Origin: Yponomeuta sedellus
Lineage: Eukaryota > Arthropoda > Insecta > Lepidoptera > Yponomeutidae
Reading direction: 5' to 3'
DNA: 64,000 nucleotides
NCBI GenBank assembly: GCA_934045075.1
Contig: OW203722.1
Coordinates: forward strand, 9,269,303-9,333,302
Shown one piece after another: positions 31,801 through 43,745 of this stretch. The notes beneath the pieces were generated by a model that was given only the letters and a program-made list of their open reading frames with translations, searched no databases and was not told the DNA's origin. A program made the position numbers and the translations under genes. Positions within the stretch are counted from its first letter, which is position 1. Each line of letters begins with the position of its first letter.

Positions 31801-31974
31801 CCACGTTTCACAAAACTATTGTTTATTATGACAGTTCGATGTACATTACGTAGCCGACCAAGTGTGTGTCGAGCCATGCGCATCGTAGGGCTTCGTAGGA
31901 GCGTTTTTTACCCGCTTTACAAACTAACAACTTCATCAAAGTAATTTTCTATAGAAAATGAAACATAACATTTA

Positions 31975-32110
31975 CATAAGGCACATACATTCTTGGTTCC
32001 TGCATTCCCACACTAGAATAACCTGTGTCGTGGGTACCAGAAACAGCGACACCACAAACATGTAAACATCCCAGACCTGGGGTTTTTTGTTCCCAGTCAG
32101 GAAACGTTGG
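31975..32110 (-). repeat. tRNA-derived SINE, minus-sense, head lost
   Basis: CACACTAGAATAACCTGTGT, CGACACCACAAACATGTAAA, CATCCCAGACCTGGGG match the body of 4222-4440 reversed. The tRNA-like head is truncated after TTCCCAGTCAGG. Confidence 0.6.
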
Positions 32111-32257
32111 TTCTCAATTGCTTGTTAACTTGTAAACTTAGCCGTGGTAGCTTAAATGTGCTACTTGCCCTGATTTTTTTCACGTTTTTACAATCAACCG
32201 TGAGCGAGTCAAACAAGTGCCCAATTCCTTTCTCCTATGGATCTTATTATATGCTCG

Positions 32258-32585
32258 ATATCAACCCTTGTATATCCCACTGTTGGGGCACAGGTCTCTT
32301 CCTTGCATTGCAGGAAGGTTAGGTTGTACTCCACCACGGGGGCCAAGTCCGGGTTGTTGGAGGGTTGTAAGACAGTGGCGGGCCTTACTGTCAGAAGTTA
32401 TCAAGCCACCCATAGGCATCGGATATGGCTTAACCACTGCCATTACATGACAGCGGGTACCAACAGCTTAGGGCATGTCAAGAACGGAAGCGCTCGGATA
32501 AATGCCGCTAGCGGTAGTCACGGGCGGGCACCCATCCCACCTGACCGCGCCTGTTGTAGCTGAACTCAAATGATTGATTCCAATT
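32258..32585 (-). repeat. 5S-like SINE, near full length
   Basis: The plus strand runs from ATCAACCCTTGTATATCCCA to TGATTGATTCCAATTAATAG. On minus: GAGTTCAGCTACAACAGGCG, CGGTCAGGTGGGATGGGTGC, CCGCCCGTGACTACCG. Overlapping short frames here are antisense to the SINE and not genes. Confidence 0.7.
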
Positions 32586-32589
32586 AATA

Positions 32590-34387
32590 GCGCTTATTTA
32601 ACAGTCTTGTTATTATATTCTATTCCAAACGGAGGAACTACCTATTATAAAGGAGCTAGTTATTTGACAGTTTATTATAAGCATGCAATCCAATTTCCGA
32701 GTTGCACATAAATAAAGAAACTTTTCGGGGCCAACTAGCCACAATATCGGGGAGGCACACGGTCATAATTTATACTAAAAGCACCACAAATCTCTCTCAC
32801 ATTGGCTAAACTTCACTAAAAGGCTGTTTGTCCATTGCATAATACACAGGGTTATCTCAAAAATGTGCAATAATAACAATAATTCCAATTCCCAGAACTC
32901 CCCAATTAGATTTTGTGTTATACAACAACTTCTGTTCTATGAGTTTTTCTCGGAATTATATTTTCCAAAGAACTCTACTTATGTTGCAAACTTCGGTAAA
33001 TCATTTTCCGATATAAAAAGGATGTCCGTTCCATTTAACACAATATAGTTTTAGTTTAAGTTTATCAATCGGCGCCACTACAAAGTAAAATGACCAGTTT
33101 TCACTGTTCTTTAAGAAAAACATCTTGAAGGAACTAAATAAGAAGGAAGGGTTATTTTGTCCGATCGGAATGCGATAAACTCTAGTGCTATATTCCTCCT
33201 GCCATCCACTCCATACAAAGGTTATCTGGAAGAGAACTCTCTAAGCCACAAGATCGCTAATTGTATAACGGATTTGAGACATCATGATTGTATTTTTTTT
33301 CTGGTCGTGCAATAAATAATTGTCTTATCTTATGTTGTATCTCTATCTTTCTACATGTACTTAATCTCTTTTTTGAAGTGTAAGTATATAGAGATTGTCC
33401 TTCATTTCTCGGTTGAGTGAATCTATAACTAACATCAATTGATATTTATTGACGCTCGATTGCCTATTTAGAATGTGAGCGTCACATTTCGTTGTTAGTC
33501 AGGTGAACGGCTAATCAATCGAATAATCGTAGGTAATAATTAATTAGATTAAACAGCAACATACGCGGTGCTCGTTAAGCGAGTTTGATTAATTGCACTA
33601 ATCAATAACTTCTCAGAGGAGTAGAGTACCAATTTGATTAGAGGGATGTGTTACAAGTTAATTGAGTATAAACAGTGACGTATTGCCAAATCGTCACAAT
33701 CTTAATTTTGACATCTATTCTCTATTTTTAAATATACGTTATAGTACTTTTAAGCTTTTTAAATTACGATGCAGGTTTTTATTATAGCAAGAAGGTTATA
33801 CTTAGGTACACCAGACCTGGGATTAGAGACCCTAAGCAATTGACATTTGATGACTCCTATCCCGGAGGCATTTGGGAAATGTACCATATGAAATGATGAG
33901 TTGAGATGAGAGGAGACAAATTAAAAACCACAGGAATGAAATGGGTGACAGACACGTAGCGTGTGATGAAATTTGGAACAAAGGATCAATCGTGTCAGAA
34001 AAATCTTTTAAATGTAGGCAAGACTACGACTCGATATATGAAACGATGCTATAAAGGTAGACATCTATCATCGTTTCATGTATCAAGTGTGCCTAATAGA
34101 TAGGTAGGAAAGGCAACTTCAATAAATTCGAAATTTTTAGGAGGTTTACACACGATGTTTTGCTTCATAGTTGTACCTAAAGGTGCAAACCTCTTTACAC
34201 CATTTTTTTATACTTCTTTAATTCTACTATTTGTGGCGAGCACATGTCAACTCTGCACGCGCACTACAAACTCCAACATTCCTGCATCGCGCAATCAAAG
34301 TGTTTCAATGACATACCATAAATATAACGTCCGACTAACAAACAATAGTCGGACCGGCCGTCCCCAGGCATACGACCACACATACGA
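32590..34387. other. No gene seen, AT-rich
   Basis: Nothing recognisable. ATATATGAAACGATG at 34,036 and CATCGTTTCATGTAT at 34,071 form an imperfect 14-bp hairpin. Confidence 0.45.
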
Positions 34388-34615
34388 CTTAATGCACTAA
34401 CCCGTGCTAAGGACAATTTTTAAAAAACCTAGTTAGAGGCTAAAAATAAAAATGCCTGTACGTAATACAGAGAATAGTGTAAAGAGGTTCGAAATTTCAA
34501 TGATGCTGGTGAGTCGCCGAGTAGCTCAGTTGGAAAAAGCGCTGGCACGGATAGCCAGAGGTCGCGGTTTTGAATCCCAGCATGGGTGGAATTTTTAGCC
34601 TCTAAATAGGTTTTC
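34388..34615 (+). mobile_element. tRNA-like foldback family, left unit deleted
   Basis: The left terminus TTAATGCACTAACCCGTGCT continues to AACCTAGTTAGAGGCTAAAA, then jumps to the spacer (CCTGTACGTAATACAGAG) and the plus-sense tRNA-like unit (34,513-34,590, A-box TAGCTCAGTTGG, damaged B-box GGTTTTGAATCC), ending TAGCCTCTAAATAGG. It shows that the left terminal sequence belongs to the same element even when the left tRNA-like unit is lost. Confidence 0.7.
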
Positions 34616-35065
34616 TTTAATTCTGTCTATCATTTTCCAAATTTAAAATTAAGTCACCCATTTTTCAGTTTTCTCTCATTTTTAGCATTACTGCTTCACA
34701 TTTCGACTAGACCTGACTTTACCTGCTTATTCTGTTTTTATCCAGTTTTTTGTTTATATTACAAATAAAATAAACAAACGAAGTCGTTCCACTTTTATTA
34801 TTTATTAAAAGTTTTACAACGTCACATAGTTCGCACTATAAGTACTCATTCCTACAGGCTCTTATTAAAACAATATAGATACAAGCAGCCGACGTGGCGT
34901 GTAAAACGTTAAACTGAACAAGTTATAGCTCATGCTCACGTCCACTGACATTAATTTCGGTGCACCATGTCTACCCGAGCTACAACTTTCCTACTTATAA
35001 TGGAGTAAGCTCGTTCCACCTCCTCTGGTCAAACACACGCTTTTCGACAACAATTTCACCTACAC
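34616..35065. other. No gene seen
   Basis: AT-rich DNA between the two tRNA-like foldback copies; no recognisable feature. Confidence 0.4.
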
Positions 35066-35127
35066 TATAGGTTAGTGGTACGTGTACTTGTGGATGTATA
35101 GCCTACCATCTATGTAAATATTCATTC
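35066..35127 (-). repeat. Stray piece of the foldback repeat unit
   Basis: GGTTAGTGGTACGTGTACTT, GTGGATGTATAGCCTACCAT and CTATGTAAATA match the unit found six times at 35,400-36,400 but lie outside the palindrome's left edge. Confidence 0.7.
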
Positions 35128-35173
35128 GTGCCAGCGCTCTACCAATTGAGCTCAATTGGTAGAGCGCTGGCAC
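35128..35173. repeat. 46-bp perfect palindrome at left edge
   Basis: GTGCCAGCGCTCTACCAATT runs to the centre GAG|CTC between 35,150 and 35,151 and is mirrored exactly to 35,173. It is formed by two tRNA-like heads (A-box side) meeting head to head. Confidence 0.95.
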
Positions 35174-36690
35174 GGATAGCCAGAGGTTGCGGGTTCGAAT
35201 CCCGGCATGGGTGAAATTTTTAGCCTCTAAATAGGTTTTTAAATGTTTATCTAGCTAATAAAATGGTAAACGTATACCTCGGATGTAAATTCCTACTTGA
35301 ATCGTGTTATTCGAAACACCTGCCCGGGTAATACGATGGCACGTTTTGTGGCGATAAAATGTCAGAATTTGATAGCAAATACCCAGGCTGGGCGTTGGTA
35401 AATTGCTAAACCAAATGAAATAAATACACGTTGCTGGCTTTATACGTCCAGCTCGGAATATAAGTATATATATTTACATAGATGGTAGGTTATACATCGA
35501 CAAGTACACGTACCACTAACACAGTGGGTTAGTGGTACGACTGGTACGTGTACTTATGTGGATGTATAACCTACCTGGGCTGGGCGTAAATTACTAAACC
35601 AAATGAAATAAATACACGTTGCTGGCTTTCTACGTCTAGTTCGGAATATAAGTATATATATTTACATAGATGGTAGGTTATACATCATAGATGGTTGGTT
35701 TAGCAATTTACGCCCAGCCCGGATAGGTTTTACATCCACAAGTACACGTACCACTAACCCAGTGTTAGTGGTACGTGTACTTGTAGATGTATAACCTACC
35801 ATCTATGTAAATATATATACTTATATTCCGAACTAGACGTAGAAAGCCAGCAACGTGTATTTATTTCATTTGGTTTAGTAATTTACGCCCAGCCCGGGTA
35901 GGTTATACATCCACATAAGTACACGTAACAGTCGTACCACTAACCCACAGTGTTAGTGGTACGTGTACTTGTGGATGTATACCTACCATCTATGTAAATA
36001 TATATACTTATATTCCGAGCTGGACGTATAAAGCCAGCAACGTGTATTTATTTCATTTGGTTTAGCAATTCACGCCCAGCCCGGATAGGTTTTACATCCA
36101 CAAGTACACGTACCACTAACCCAGTGTTAGTGGTACGTGTACTTGTGGATGTATAACCTACCATCTATGTAAATATATATACTTATATTCCGAGCTAGAC
36201 GTAGAAAGCCAGCAACGTGTATTTATTTCATTTGGTTTAGCAATTTACGCCCAGCCCGGGTAGGTTATACATCCACATAAGTACACGTACCAGTCGTACC
36301 ACTAACCCACTGTGTTAGTGGTAAGTGTACTTGTCGATGTATAACCTACAATCTATGTAAATATATATACTTATATTCCGAGCTGGACGTATAAAGCCAG
36401 CAACGTGTATTTATTTCATTTGGTTTAGCAATTTACCTACGCCCAGCCTGGGTATTTGCTATCAAATTCTGACATTTTATCGCCACAAAACGTGCCATCG
36501 TATTACCCGGGCAGGTGTTTCGAATAACACGATTCAAGTAGGAATTTACATCCGAGGTATACGTTTACCATTTTATTAGCTAGATAAACATTTAAAAACC
36601 TATTTAGAGGCTAAAAATTTCACCCATGCCGGGATTCAAACCCGCAAACTCTGGCTATCCGTGCCAGCGCTCTACCAATTGAGCTCAATT
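35128..36690. mobile_element. Giant foldback: 543-bp arms, repeat-unit interior
   Basis: Positions 35,144-35,686 and 36,148-36,690 are inverted copies that mirror about one centre (35,917) with no net length change; every landmark pair checked sums to 71,834. Each arm starts with AATTGAGCTCAATTGG and a tRNA-like unit, passes TTTAGCCTCTAAATAGG and a ~150-bp unique part, then repeat units. The left edge also forms a perfect 46-bp palindrome (35,128-35,173). The interior holds six ~180-bp units, two forward and four reverse. In the right-hand series (from 35,821) they alternate between two types of about 175 and 187 bp, giving a ~362-bp higher-order period. Each unit has its own ~33-bp hairpin around the CCAGT/CCACAGT centre. 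No protein is encoded. The ends are those of the tRNA-like foldback family elsewhere in this window, so this is probably a composite of that family with tandem-repeat cargo. Confidence 0.85.
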
Positions 36691-36778
36691 CACCCATGCC
36701 GGGTTCGAATCCCGGCATGGGTGAAATTTTTAGCCTCTAAATAGGTTTTTAAATTTGTCCTTAGCACGGGTTAGTGCA
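36691..36778 (+). repeat. tRNA-like foldback family end, right flank
   Basis: CACCCATGCCGGG and CCCGGCATGGGTG (36,691-36,723) form a 13-bp hairpin round TTCGAAT, a fused acceptor/T-arm. It is followed by TTTTTAGCCTCTAAATAGG and the full outer end GTCCTTAGCACGGGTTAGTG, CATTAAAAA. This is the best-preserved right terminus of the family. Confidence 0.75.
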
Positions 36779-36989
36779 TTAAAAATAATAATAGTATAGA
36801 TAAACATTCATAAATTAGGCATAGTTTCCACCCCGACTACACGAGGCTAGATCAAGAATGCCCGGGAATCGCGAAGCCCTCATTTTATAGACCCTAGGCG
36901 AGCGCAGGACATTGATTGTTCAGGGCACCAACTATTGACAAATCCTTTGAAAGGGCAATGCAGTTTGTGGAGAAGGGCCAAGTACTTTT

Positions 36990-37046
36990 AAAATGAATGA
37001 ATGAATGAATGAATGAATGAATGAATGAATGAATGAATGAATGAAT
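36990..37046 (+). repeat. GAAT/ATGA microsatellite
   Basis: (AATG)n run of about 13 units. Confidence 0.9.
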
Positions 37047-37142
37047 AAACTAAAAGATTTAAAATATATAACATAAAATATGTACTTAACCATCCGCGTG
37101 AAAGCTACATTAGATGATGTTTATACCTACTTATGAAATACG

Positions 37143-37200
37143 TCGTCAGGCTATGTCCAGCAGTGGACTAGTATACCTAGCCTGACGACGACGACTCGTG
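37143..37200 (-). repeat. LINE-end tail, CCAGCAGTGGAC type
   Basis: CGTCAGGCTATGTCCAGCAG and TGGACTAGTATACCTAGCCTGACGACGACG: minus-sense version of the tail at 16,980. CGTCGTCAGGCTA/TAGCCTGACGACG makes a 13-bp inverted pair at its edges. Confidence 0.55.
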
Positions 37201-37724
37201 AAATAAAGATGTAAGAAATAGGTATACGAGAACCTACTTACTTAACCGTAGGTACTTACATTCATTCGTAACTCCGCGTAAATTTCAGGCCCTTCATTTT
37301 CCCCGGCAGGCTGCGCCAAGCGGCGTCGCGCGGACGTGTTTATTTTTCATTTCCGGACAGTCCGCGCCGGGCCCTCCGGACCCGATACGTCCCCCAACAC
37401 ATGCCTTTATACCTACCTACGTGGAAATTCGTACACACGACAGCACACCGATCTTGACACTGATGATCTGAATTCAACTCTGTGCCTTTGCCATAAGATC
37501 GGTCCAATATTCAAAACGTAAAGACTGACCAGTGTGTCAGTGAATACAGGAATTGTACATAAATTCTCGTTGCTCGCTGTGCCCGTGTTTATGTTGGGGT
37601 GCGGGTAATAAGCGGCGATGTATCTTTCATCATAAGCTGTAAAGCTGTGATGATGGCAATTACTTACTTATATAAATAGATCTAGAGTCTACCTACTACT
37701 TATACCAACTTATATCCACTTATA
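37201..37724. other. GC-rich patch, no firm gene
   Basis: 37,300-37,400 (GGCAGGCTGCGCCAAGCGGC, CGCGCCGGGCCCTCCGGACC) is GC-rich. A 61-codon plus frame at 37,336 has no domain. Confidence 0.35.
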
Positions 37725-37925
37725 CTAGGGGGCGAGCCCCCTGCGCGCTTACGCGCGCCAACCCCCAGCCGCTCCGAGCTGCGCTCTCCGCGGCGCTCGG
37801 CCTAGGGCCTCGCTAGACACTTATTGTAGTGAATTGTTGCGTGGGAACATGTATGGTCTCGGCCTTCGGCCTCGGCCTGGACGGAGCTCGGCCTTCGGCC
37901 TCGCCGCGGCGGGATGCTTCGTCAC
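37725..37925. repeat. GC-rich block of short palindromes
   Basis: Successive hairpins: GGGGGC-GAGCCCCC, GCGCGC-TTAC-GCGCGC, and three GGCCTTCGGCC/GGCCTCGGCC units (TCTCGGCCTTCGGCCTCGG, CTCGGCCTTCGGCCTCGCC). Composition is quite unlike the neighbours, suggesting a mobile fragment or a transfer. No coding frame stands out. Confidence 0.5.
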
Positions 37926-38052
37926 GACATAGCTAAAGCATGCGCTGTGGACATTGAGAATTATCGGTCTTACATGCTTAAAATAATCTTCTGAAACAGT
38001 TCTAACAGTACATAGGTATGTGGTAAAGAGGAGTGATTATGATTAGAGATTA

Positions 38053-38150
38053 TTGAAGACCTCTGTGGCGCAGCGGTAGTGCATTGGCTGCCACGCAAGA
38101 GGTCCCGGGTTCGAACCTCGGCTGGGGAGTGCTGTTAAGTTTTTAGAGGA
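38053..38150 (+). repeat. tRNA-derived SINE head
   Basis: A-box-like TGTGGCGCAGCGGTAGTGC and B-box GGTTCGAACCT, spaced as in pol III promoters. The acceptor ends do not pair, so it is not a tRNA gene. Related to 4222-4440. Confidence 0.6.
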
Positions 38151-41100
38151 AATTTTTTTTTTGTAAGCATTTGTTTATTTTTAAATGTGAGTTCAAATCG
38201 TGATTTCAAATCGGATTAATTCGTATTCAGAAAGAGATTCCGGAATAGTAAATAATAACTGACTGATTTATTCATACTAACACAATTCTTCTACAATACT
38301 CGTTGATAAATATGACTTATTAAAACAAATAGGTGATGTTAAGATTATCTTTTATTTATTTAAAGATAAAACCACTGTAGAAAAATATAACATGTACCTA
38401 TGCAAAATTAAAATCCTGATAAAAAAATGGATAATAAAGTCTTCAAAGCATTAATTTGTAGACTATTTAAACTTTATTTTGGGAATTTATAAGTTTTAGA
38501 AAAAGAGAATGAAACTTAATATAATTTTTTTACAAAATTGTGTTAATGGTAAGCAGTAGCAACAACTCAAGTTTACTCAGCATTTTGTGCAGGCTAAAAG
38601 CGAATTAATAATAGAAATTAAGTCAACAATAATAAAACATAAGAAAGTATTTTAGTTAGTTTATAAGCATTGACGACTAAGCAAGATAGTAACAAACTTG
38701 TAAGATGAAAACGATTAGTAAAAAAGTGCATGAACATATTAGTAATAGTAGATAAATATAGAACACATTGTTGGACAACCAGATAAAAGGTTTGCTGAAA
38801 GAAATCTCTTATAGAGATAAGCTCGTCTTTGTACATGTACTTTCTTAAATGTTTCATTTCTTTTTTGTGCGCAGCATACTATAATAATAATGATTACAAC
38901 CATGAAGATAGTATATGCACCATTATTACTCTTTTTTGATTTGTAAATGAAAAATGCAATTGAAATGTAAAGTTAACTAAAACTTGTTGTCTATTGCACA
39001 AATAAATAACAGATAAAGCCGGTTAGTAGGTAGCTAGTATTTTTTATGTAATTTCCTGTAGGTAAGTTCTTGTGCTTCTCTGCGAAGTCAGTCTCCTCTC
39101 CTTCCTTCTCTTCTTCTTTCCTCTTTTAATATTTTAATTTAGGCAGACTGATACGGGTCAAAATGATTGCCTTTATTTTTCTCTCTTCAAAAATCGTTTA
39201 TTATTCGACAAAAATCAAAATGCGAATGAACCAAACTTAAACAACACGGGGGCAGCACCATCTCTTACAGAGCCACCTGGTGAATGTGACAGGAACCTCG
39301 TAGATTTATCGACAGGTCATTTCGACGTCGTCGCATTGCCGTGACCACAGATGGCGTTAACACCTGTGTTATGTGTATTCGACACAAGCAATCGCAATAC
39401 AAATGCCGCCTCTGTTGGAGTGCTTGATCGTGGTATATCATTAGGCGATAAGAAAGCAGCGCGCACAGAAGAAGGCATAAGAAGGCTTTTCTTTTCTTGA
39501 TGACACAGCGTTATATTGTATTTGTCATGACAGGAGACTGTTGTAGAAATATTTCTTGGATTTGGCGGCGGTTTGGTTTTGTTTTGTATTGAACGTCTTG
39601 GTAGTTAACCTTGATAGAAATTCTTTCACTGCGAAATGTCATTTATGGTATTTATGTCATTTTCCATATGGACATATACCGAGGCTAAAATAACAGGCAC
39701 ATTTTATCTGTCAGTTCCTTTTAAGTCTTATAAATTTTGTATTTATTGTACCACCATGCAGGATACAGGATATTCAATTCACCATCGCTTCCACGCTGTA
39801 TGGTCTTAAGCCTGATGGACGCTCATCTGTAATAATATCACTCTGGTAGTTGGTTGCTGTAACCGCGTCGGTCTATCTTATTGGTATGTCTCATAGCCTT
39901 TTTTCTCTTCTTTCTGCTTGTTATGGCTCCCGGGAAGACGTGTTTCATAATTATAGATCTTGTTTTCTTCAATTCAGATGTGTTGTGACAATCTGAAATC
40001 AAAGAAATAAGTTTAGTGGTAGCTCCTGCTTATATTATTTTCGAATTAATACAGAGTAAGAGAGTTCTGTTGGTCATGAAAATGGAGGGTTACACTCGTT
40101 AATCCTCTTTATAGGAAAGAATTTATCAAAAAGTAATATGCAATGGTTTTCATTTTACTCTTCTTCGCATAATCTATTAATTCGTGAAAAACTAACAACT
40201 TTGACATTCATTAGGTAAACATTTTCTTTTGATACTTAATGTAAAACATTATTTAATTTAAATTTAAAATACAAACAGCCATGGAAAAAGCGCTAGTGCT
40301 GTAGCGATGATAGAACACCCAGCGTGTGATGCAACAATGTCTTTGCTGAAGGAAAACATCGTCTTGAGAATCTGCGATGTTGAAATACCAAAGAGCTACA
40401 AATTAATCAGCTACAGGTAATCCGCGCTGTGCACGCGTAGCAATGCAGCTATTTTTGACTTAATCACTTTTTGTTTCGTTCGAGGACCTATATGAACACA
40501 TAGACGCTTGAGAGGATCCTCACGATGTTTTAATGGTGTGTCTAGAGAGAAAGTGTTAGGTATGTACCTGTAAATTGGTGTTGATTTTTCTTTGAGGTAT
40601 ATACTTCATAACATATTCCGTCTTCCACTTCGGAAATGATGTTTTTAATGCAGTGGCTGTGAATCTGAAACGTAAATAAAAAGAATCAGTAATTTTTTTC
40701 ACTTTATAAGTATTTTGTAAATAGGGTTTTGCAGATAGATTATCTAAAAATTAATTGCGGTTAGTCTATCGTCGATAATTTTTTTTTATAATGGGATTAT
40801 TTCTAAAATGACAAACAATTTTAGCTGTATATTAAATTTCGATTCTTTCTGTAATTAATGGGAGAAACAAATTTTATCTATAATTTTGTGACGATATTGG
40901 AGTAACTTACTTATTTATATTCGTGTGGTATTTAGTTATTTAGATTATTCGGTAAGTATGGAATGTTGTTAATTTTAATTTTAATTTAAAAAACAATCTA
41001 ATCAATCTATCAAAAAACAATCTGAATAGTTCCACACAAACTATTTGAATTGTATTTTTGAGGAGTGTTTTAGTTGAATTGTGTTTTTGACAAACACTAT

Positions 41101-41826
41101 AAGAGATCAAGGATGAATGAAGCATAGGTATATTTTACCTTTTCGTTAAATTCTTTCAATAAAGTGCTACTTCATCTTCAATGTTTGTTTTCCGCGGTAT
41201 GCCTCTTCTACATAGTTTTCTATTGTTATCCATCTGCGGCTATTATTGTAGTCCAGCACGACCGTGTAGTAGCCCTGATGTCATCTAATCATCGTACCGG
41301 TGTTGTGCCTACATTTCGTGCGCTCTTTGCGCCGCGGTCTTCATAACAGGACTATACGGCTCCACCTTCGATACTTCCGTTGACGTACGTGTTTTGCTCA
41401 ACGCCACCTGTTTTCCGACATCTGTAACATTCATATCAAAGAGAACTCGTAATCAACTTTTGCGTAGCGTAAAGTTCGCAATCTGACATTAAATCAATTT
41501 TTTTTAGAAAACTGCTTTACAGTTAGCATTGAAATAACACATCACCTGAACTGAACACTTTATTCGCATCGATAAAATAATGAGTTGGCTCCATTTATGT
41601 GTTAAATAAATAAAAACCATGTAACGCGACCAAGTTGTATTGAAATTTAAATTGAGAGTTGCATCAGCATATTACATACAAATATTTAAGATAACAATTG
41701 TAGAAACAGTTTTCAAGCTTTGCGTTATTTCAATAAAACATAATATTATTTAAATTGTCAGATCGCATATTATGTTCGAGATCTCGTGTCGTAAGCCCGA
41801 TTGAAGCCGTGTAGTCTGACTCGGTA
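38151..41826. other. No gene seen, mostly AT-rich
   Basis: A possible decayed SINE lies at 40,270-40,445 (GTGCTGTAGCGATGATAGAA, AAGGAAAACATCGTCTTGAG). CCACAGATGGCGTTAA at 39,348 is a half CTCF-like site. Other frames are under 80 codons. Confidence 0.45.
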
Positions 41827-41982
41827 TTACATGTATAGATGTAATAGACGTTCAATGTTGACGACGGCGAGCTGTCTGCTAGCTCTCCGCGTAGTGCAGC
41901 TGAAGGGACACGCCGCTGTTGGTGAGGTCCCGTCGTTGGCGTCACCGGTGGAGTCGATGCTGTTTGCGATATTTTCCAATTC
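41827..41982 (-). CDS. Possible terminal exon, unknown protein
   Basis: On minus, an acceptor-like GTTTAAAAACTTTACAG ends at 41,983. It is followed by 51 open codons and TAA at 41,827-41,829: ELENIANSIDSTGDANDGTS, then PTAACPFSCTTRRASRQLAV, then VNIERLLHLYM. Its base composition is richer in GC than the flanks. No ATG is in this frame near its start, so it would need an upstream exon. A pair of acceptor/donor-like signals at about 42,206-42,290 does not give an open join in phase. The opposite strand is also open (90 codons from 41,801). I do not recognise the protein; it may be chance. Confidence 0.25.
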   Translation of the reverse strand, partial: ELENIANSIDSTGDANDGTSPTAACPFSCTTRRASRQLAVVNIERLLHLYM

Positions 41983-43499
41983 CTGTAAAGTTTTTAAACA
42001 ATTAATTACTCAACTCAAGTTGTTAGTTCATATCGTACAGTACATCAACCTTTACATGCGAACACTTTATTGAACTAATAACTTAAGTGCTTTGAACAGC
42101 AAAATGTAAAGGTTGATGGAAAGTAAAAAAAAATATATATATAAACAGGAGCATTGCATTGAACAACCAAGAAACACTTAAGGTTAGTATTAAAATGTTA
42201 CCTCCTGGCTTGGTAATGTTAGTCATATTATCTGGTTGGTAGGTGTCTTCATCTGCCTAAGATTGGTTATCGGGAAATGTTGCGAGTCTTATCTGAAACA
42301 GTCTATAAATTCTACCAATCTATCTACTTAATTTACTCAAACTACTTACTCTACAGTATAGATTAAAATATTAATAAAGAGTAAAATTTAAAGCCGGTAA
42401 AAAAGGTAAAACTACAATAAATATATACGATAAATTAATTATAAGAGAAACGTAACTACGAAAGAACTAAACTAACTAAGTTGGTAATTAGTAGTAATTT
42501 ATTTATGTAAATAGTTGGTTGGTTTCCATCAAGACCCGTAGGCGTTACCTTATTACATTTCACCTGTTCAATGATTTTACTACATACTTCATCTTTTAGT
42601 TTGTAATTGATTCACTTTAATTTCAAGATTTGTAGGGACCGTAATAGTTATAAGGGGTTAAATCGTTAAAGTTAAATATCTATTTTTTTGTGTGACACAG
42701 TGACATTAAATAAAAGGACAGGCTCACCAAATTAATCCAAGAAAACCTAAATTTTGCACTACATTCACATGAAATACTTTTTTCTTTTCTATATTTTATT
42801 ACATTCAGCTTCTGTTGCCATCTAAACAATGAGTTTACAGAAACGTACATATCAACTAATTATTATTTATTCCCAATTTTTTACAGTATTAAAAAAGCAT
42901 GGCCTACAAAAGCTCAATGAAATAAAATATAGATAATCTATGTGATTGCTACACAGCTTTTTGGAGTAGAAAATCATTAGACACGTGATTTTTCTTTTAA
43001 GAAACGCCAAGGAGGTACAACCCCTTGCGTTTTTTTTATTGTGGTGTCCCCTTTGTAAGGGCCTAATCCACCTAGCTACGCAAAAAGCAAGAAATAAACA
43101 TACATATGTACGTTAAATATTTATAATAAATAAATGGGGATTTCATAATAAACTTACAAAGGTTAAATACTCAAAGGAATTACTAAAAAGAGATGGAAGT
43201 AACGGTTGTTTGCGGACCTCAGGAACGGCCAATCCCAACCTATGTAACTACGCCTAAAGGATCCACTGCTGGACATGGGTGTATTTTTCCGCGCTCGTTG
43301 ACACACTGCTGGACATAAGTGAAATATATTTAATAATATATAATTTATAATATTATAAATAACGATAATATCTACAGATAAATGAGACAGAAAGTAATGT
43401 TTACAATACGGTTAAGCGTTATATTGTAAAGTAAATGTGATTTATTAGTGTTTATATTATTACACTCTAAGAAAATACTATAACTAAAACATGTACACA
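41983..43499. other. No gene seen, AT-rich
   Basis: CCACTGCTGGACATGGGTGT and CACTGCTGGACATAAGTG at 43,263-43,322 are pieces of LINE-end tails. Nothing else recognisable. Confidence 0.4.
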
Positions 43500-43745
43500 A
43501 ATTCTGAATGTATTCTGAGGAAGCACTTTACCACGATCCTGATAAACACCTTTCATTACATTAACATTCGTTGACGGCCTTACACAGACATTCGCTCTCA
43601 TCATTCTTTCTATATTTCAAAACGAACGCAACATTTCTGACTTAATTCTGGGCACTACTTTATCATCTTTTAGTCATACAAAACTTTCTCTTCTCATACT
43701 GTTGCGTATACAGGTCATACCACTCGTACACCGTAACCTGTAAAT
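43500..43745 (-). pseudogene. Decayed RTE 3' fragment
   Basis: Parallels 8760-9120: ACCACGATCCTGATAAACAC, ATTAACATTCGTTGACGG, AAACGAACGCAACATTTCTG and CATACTGTTGCGTATAC fall in the same order. Many changes and no open frame. Confidence 0.5.

Noticed and set aside
35400..36400. CRISPR-like regular array of repeats and spacers
   Set aside because: The units are ~180 bp, contiguous without unique spacers, occur in both orientations, and the setting is an animal genome.
42206..42290. Second exon joined to the candidate at 41,827-41,982
   Set aside because: Acceptor- and donor-like signals exist, but every reading frame through the stretch hits a stop before joining in the right phase.
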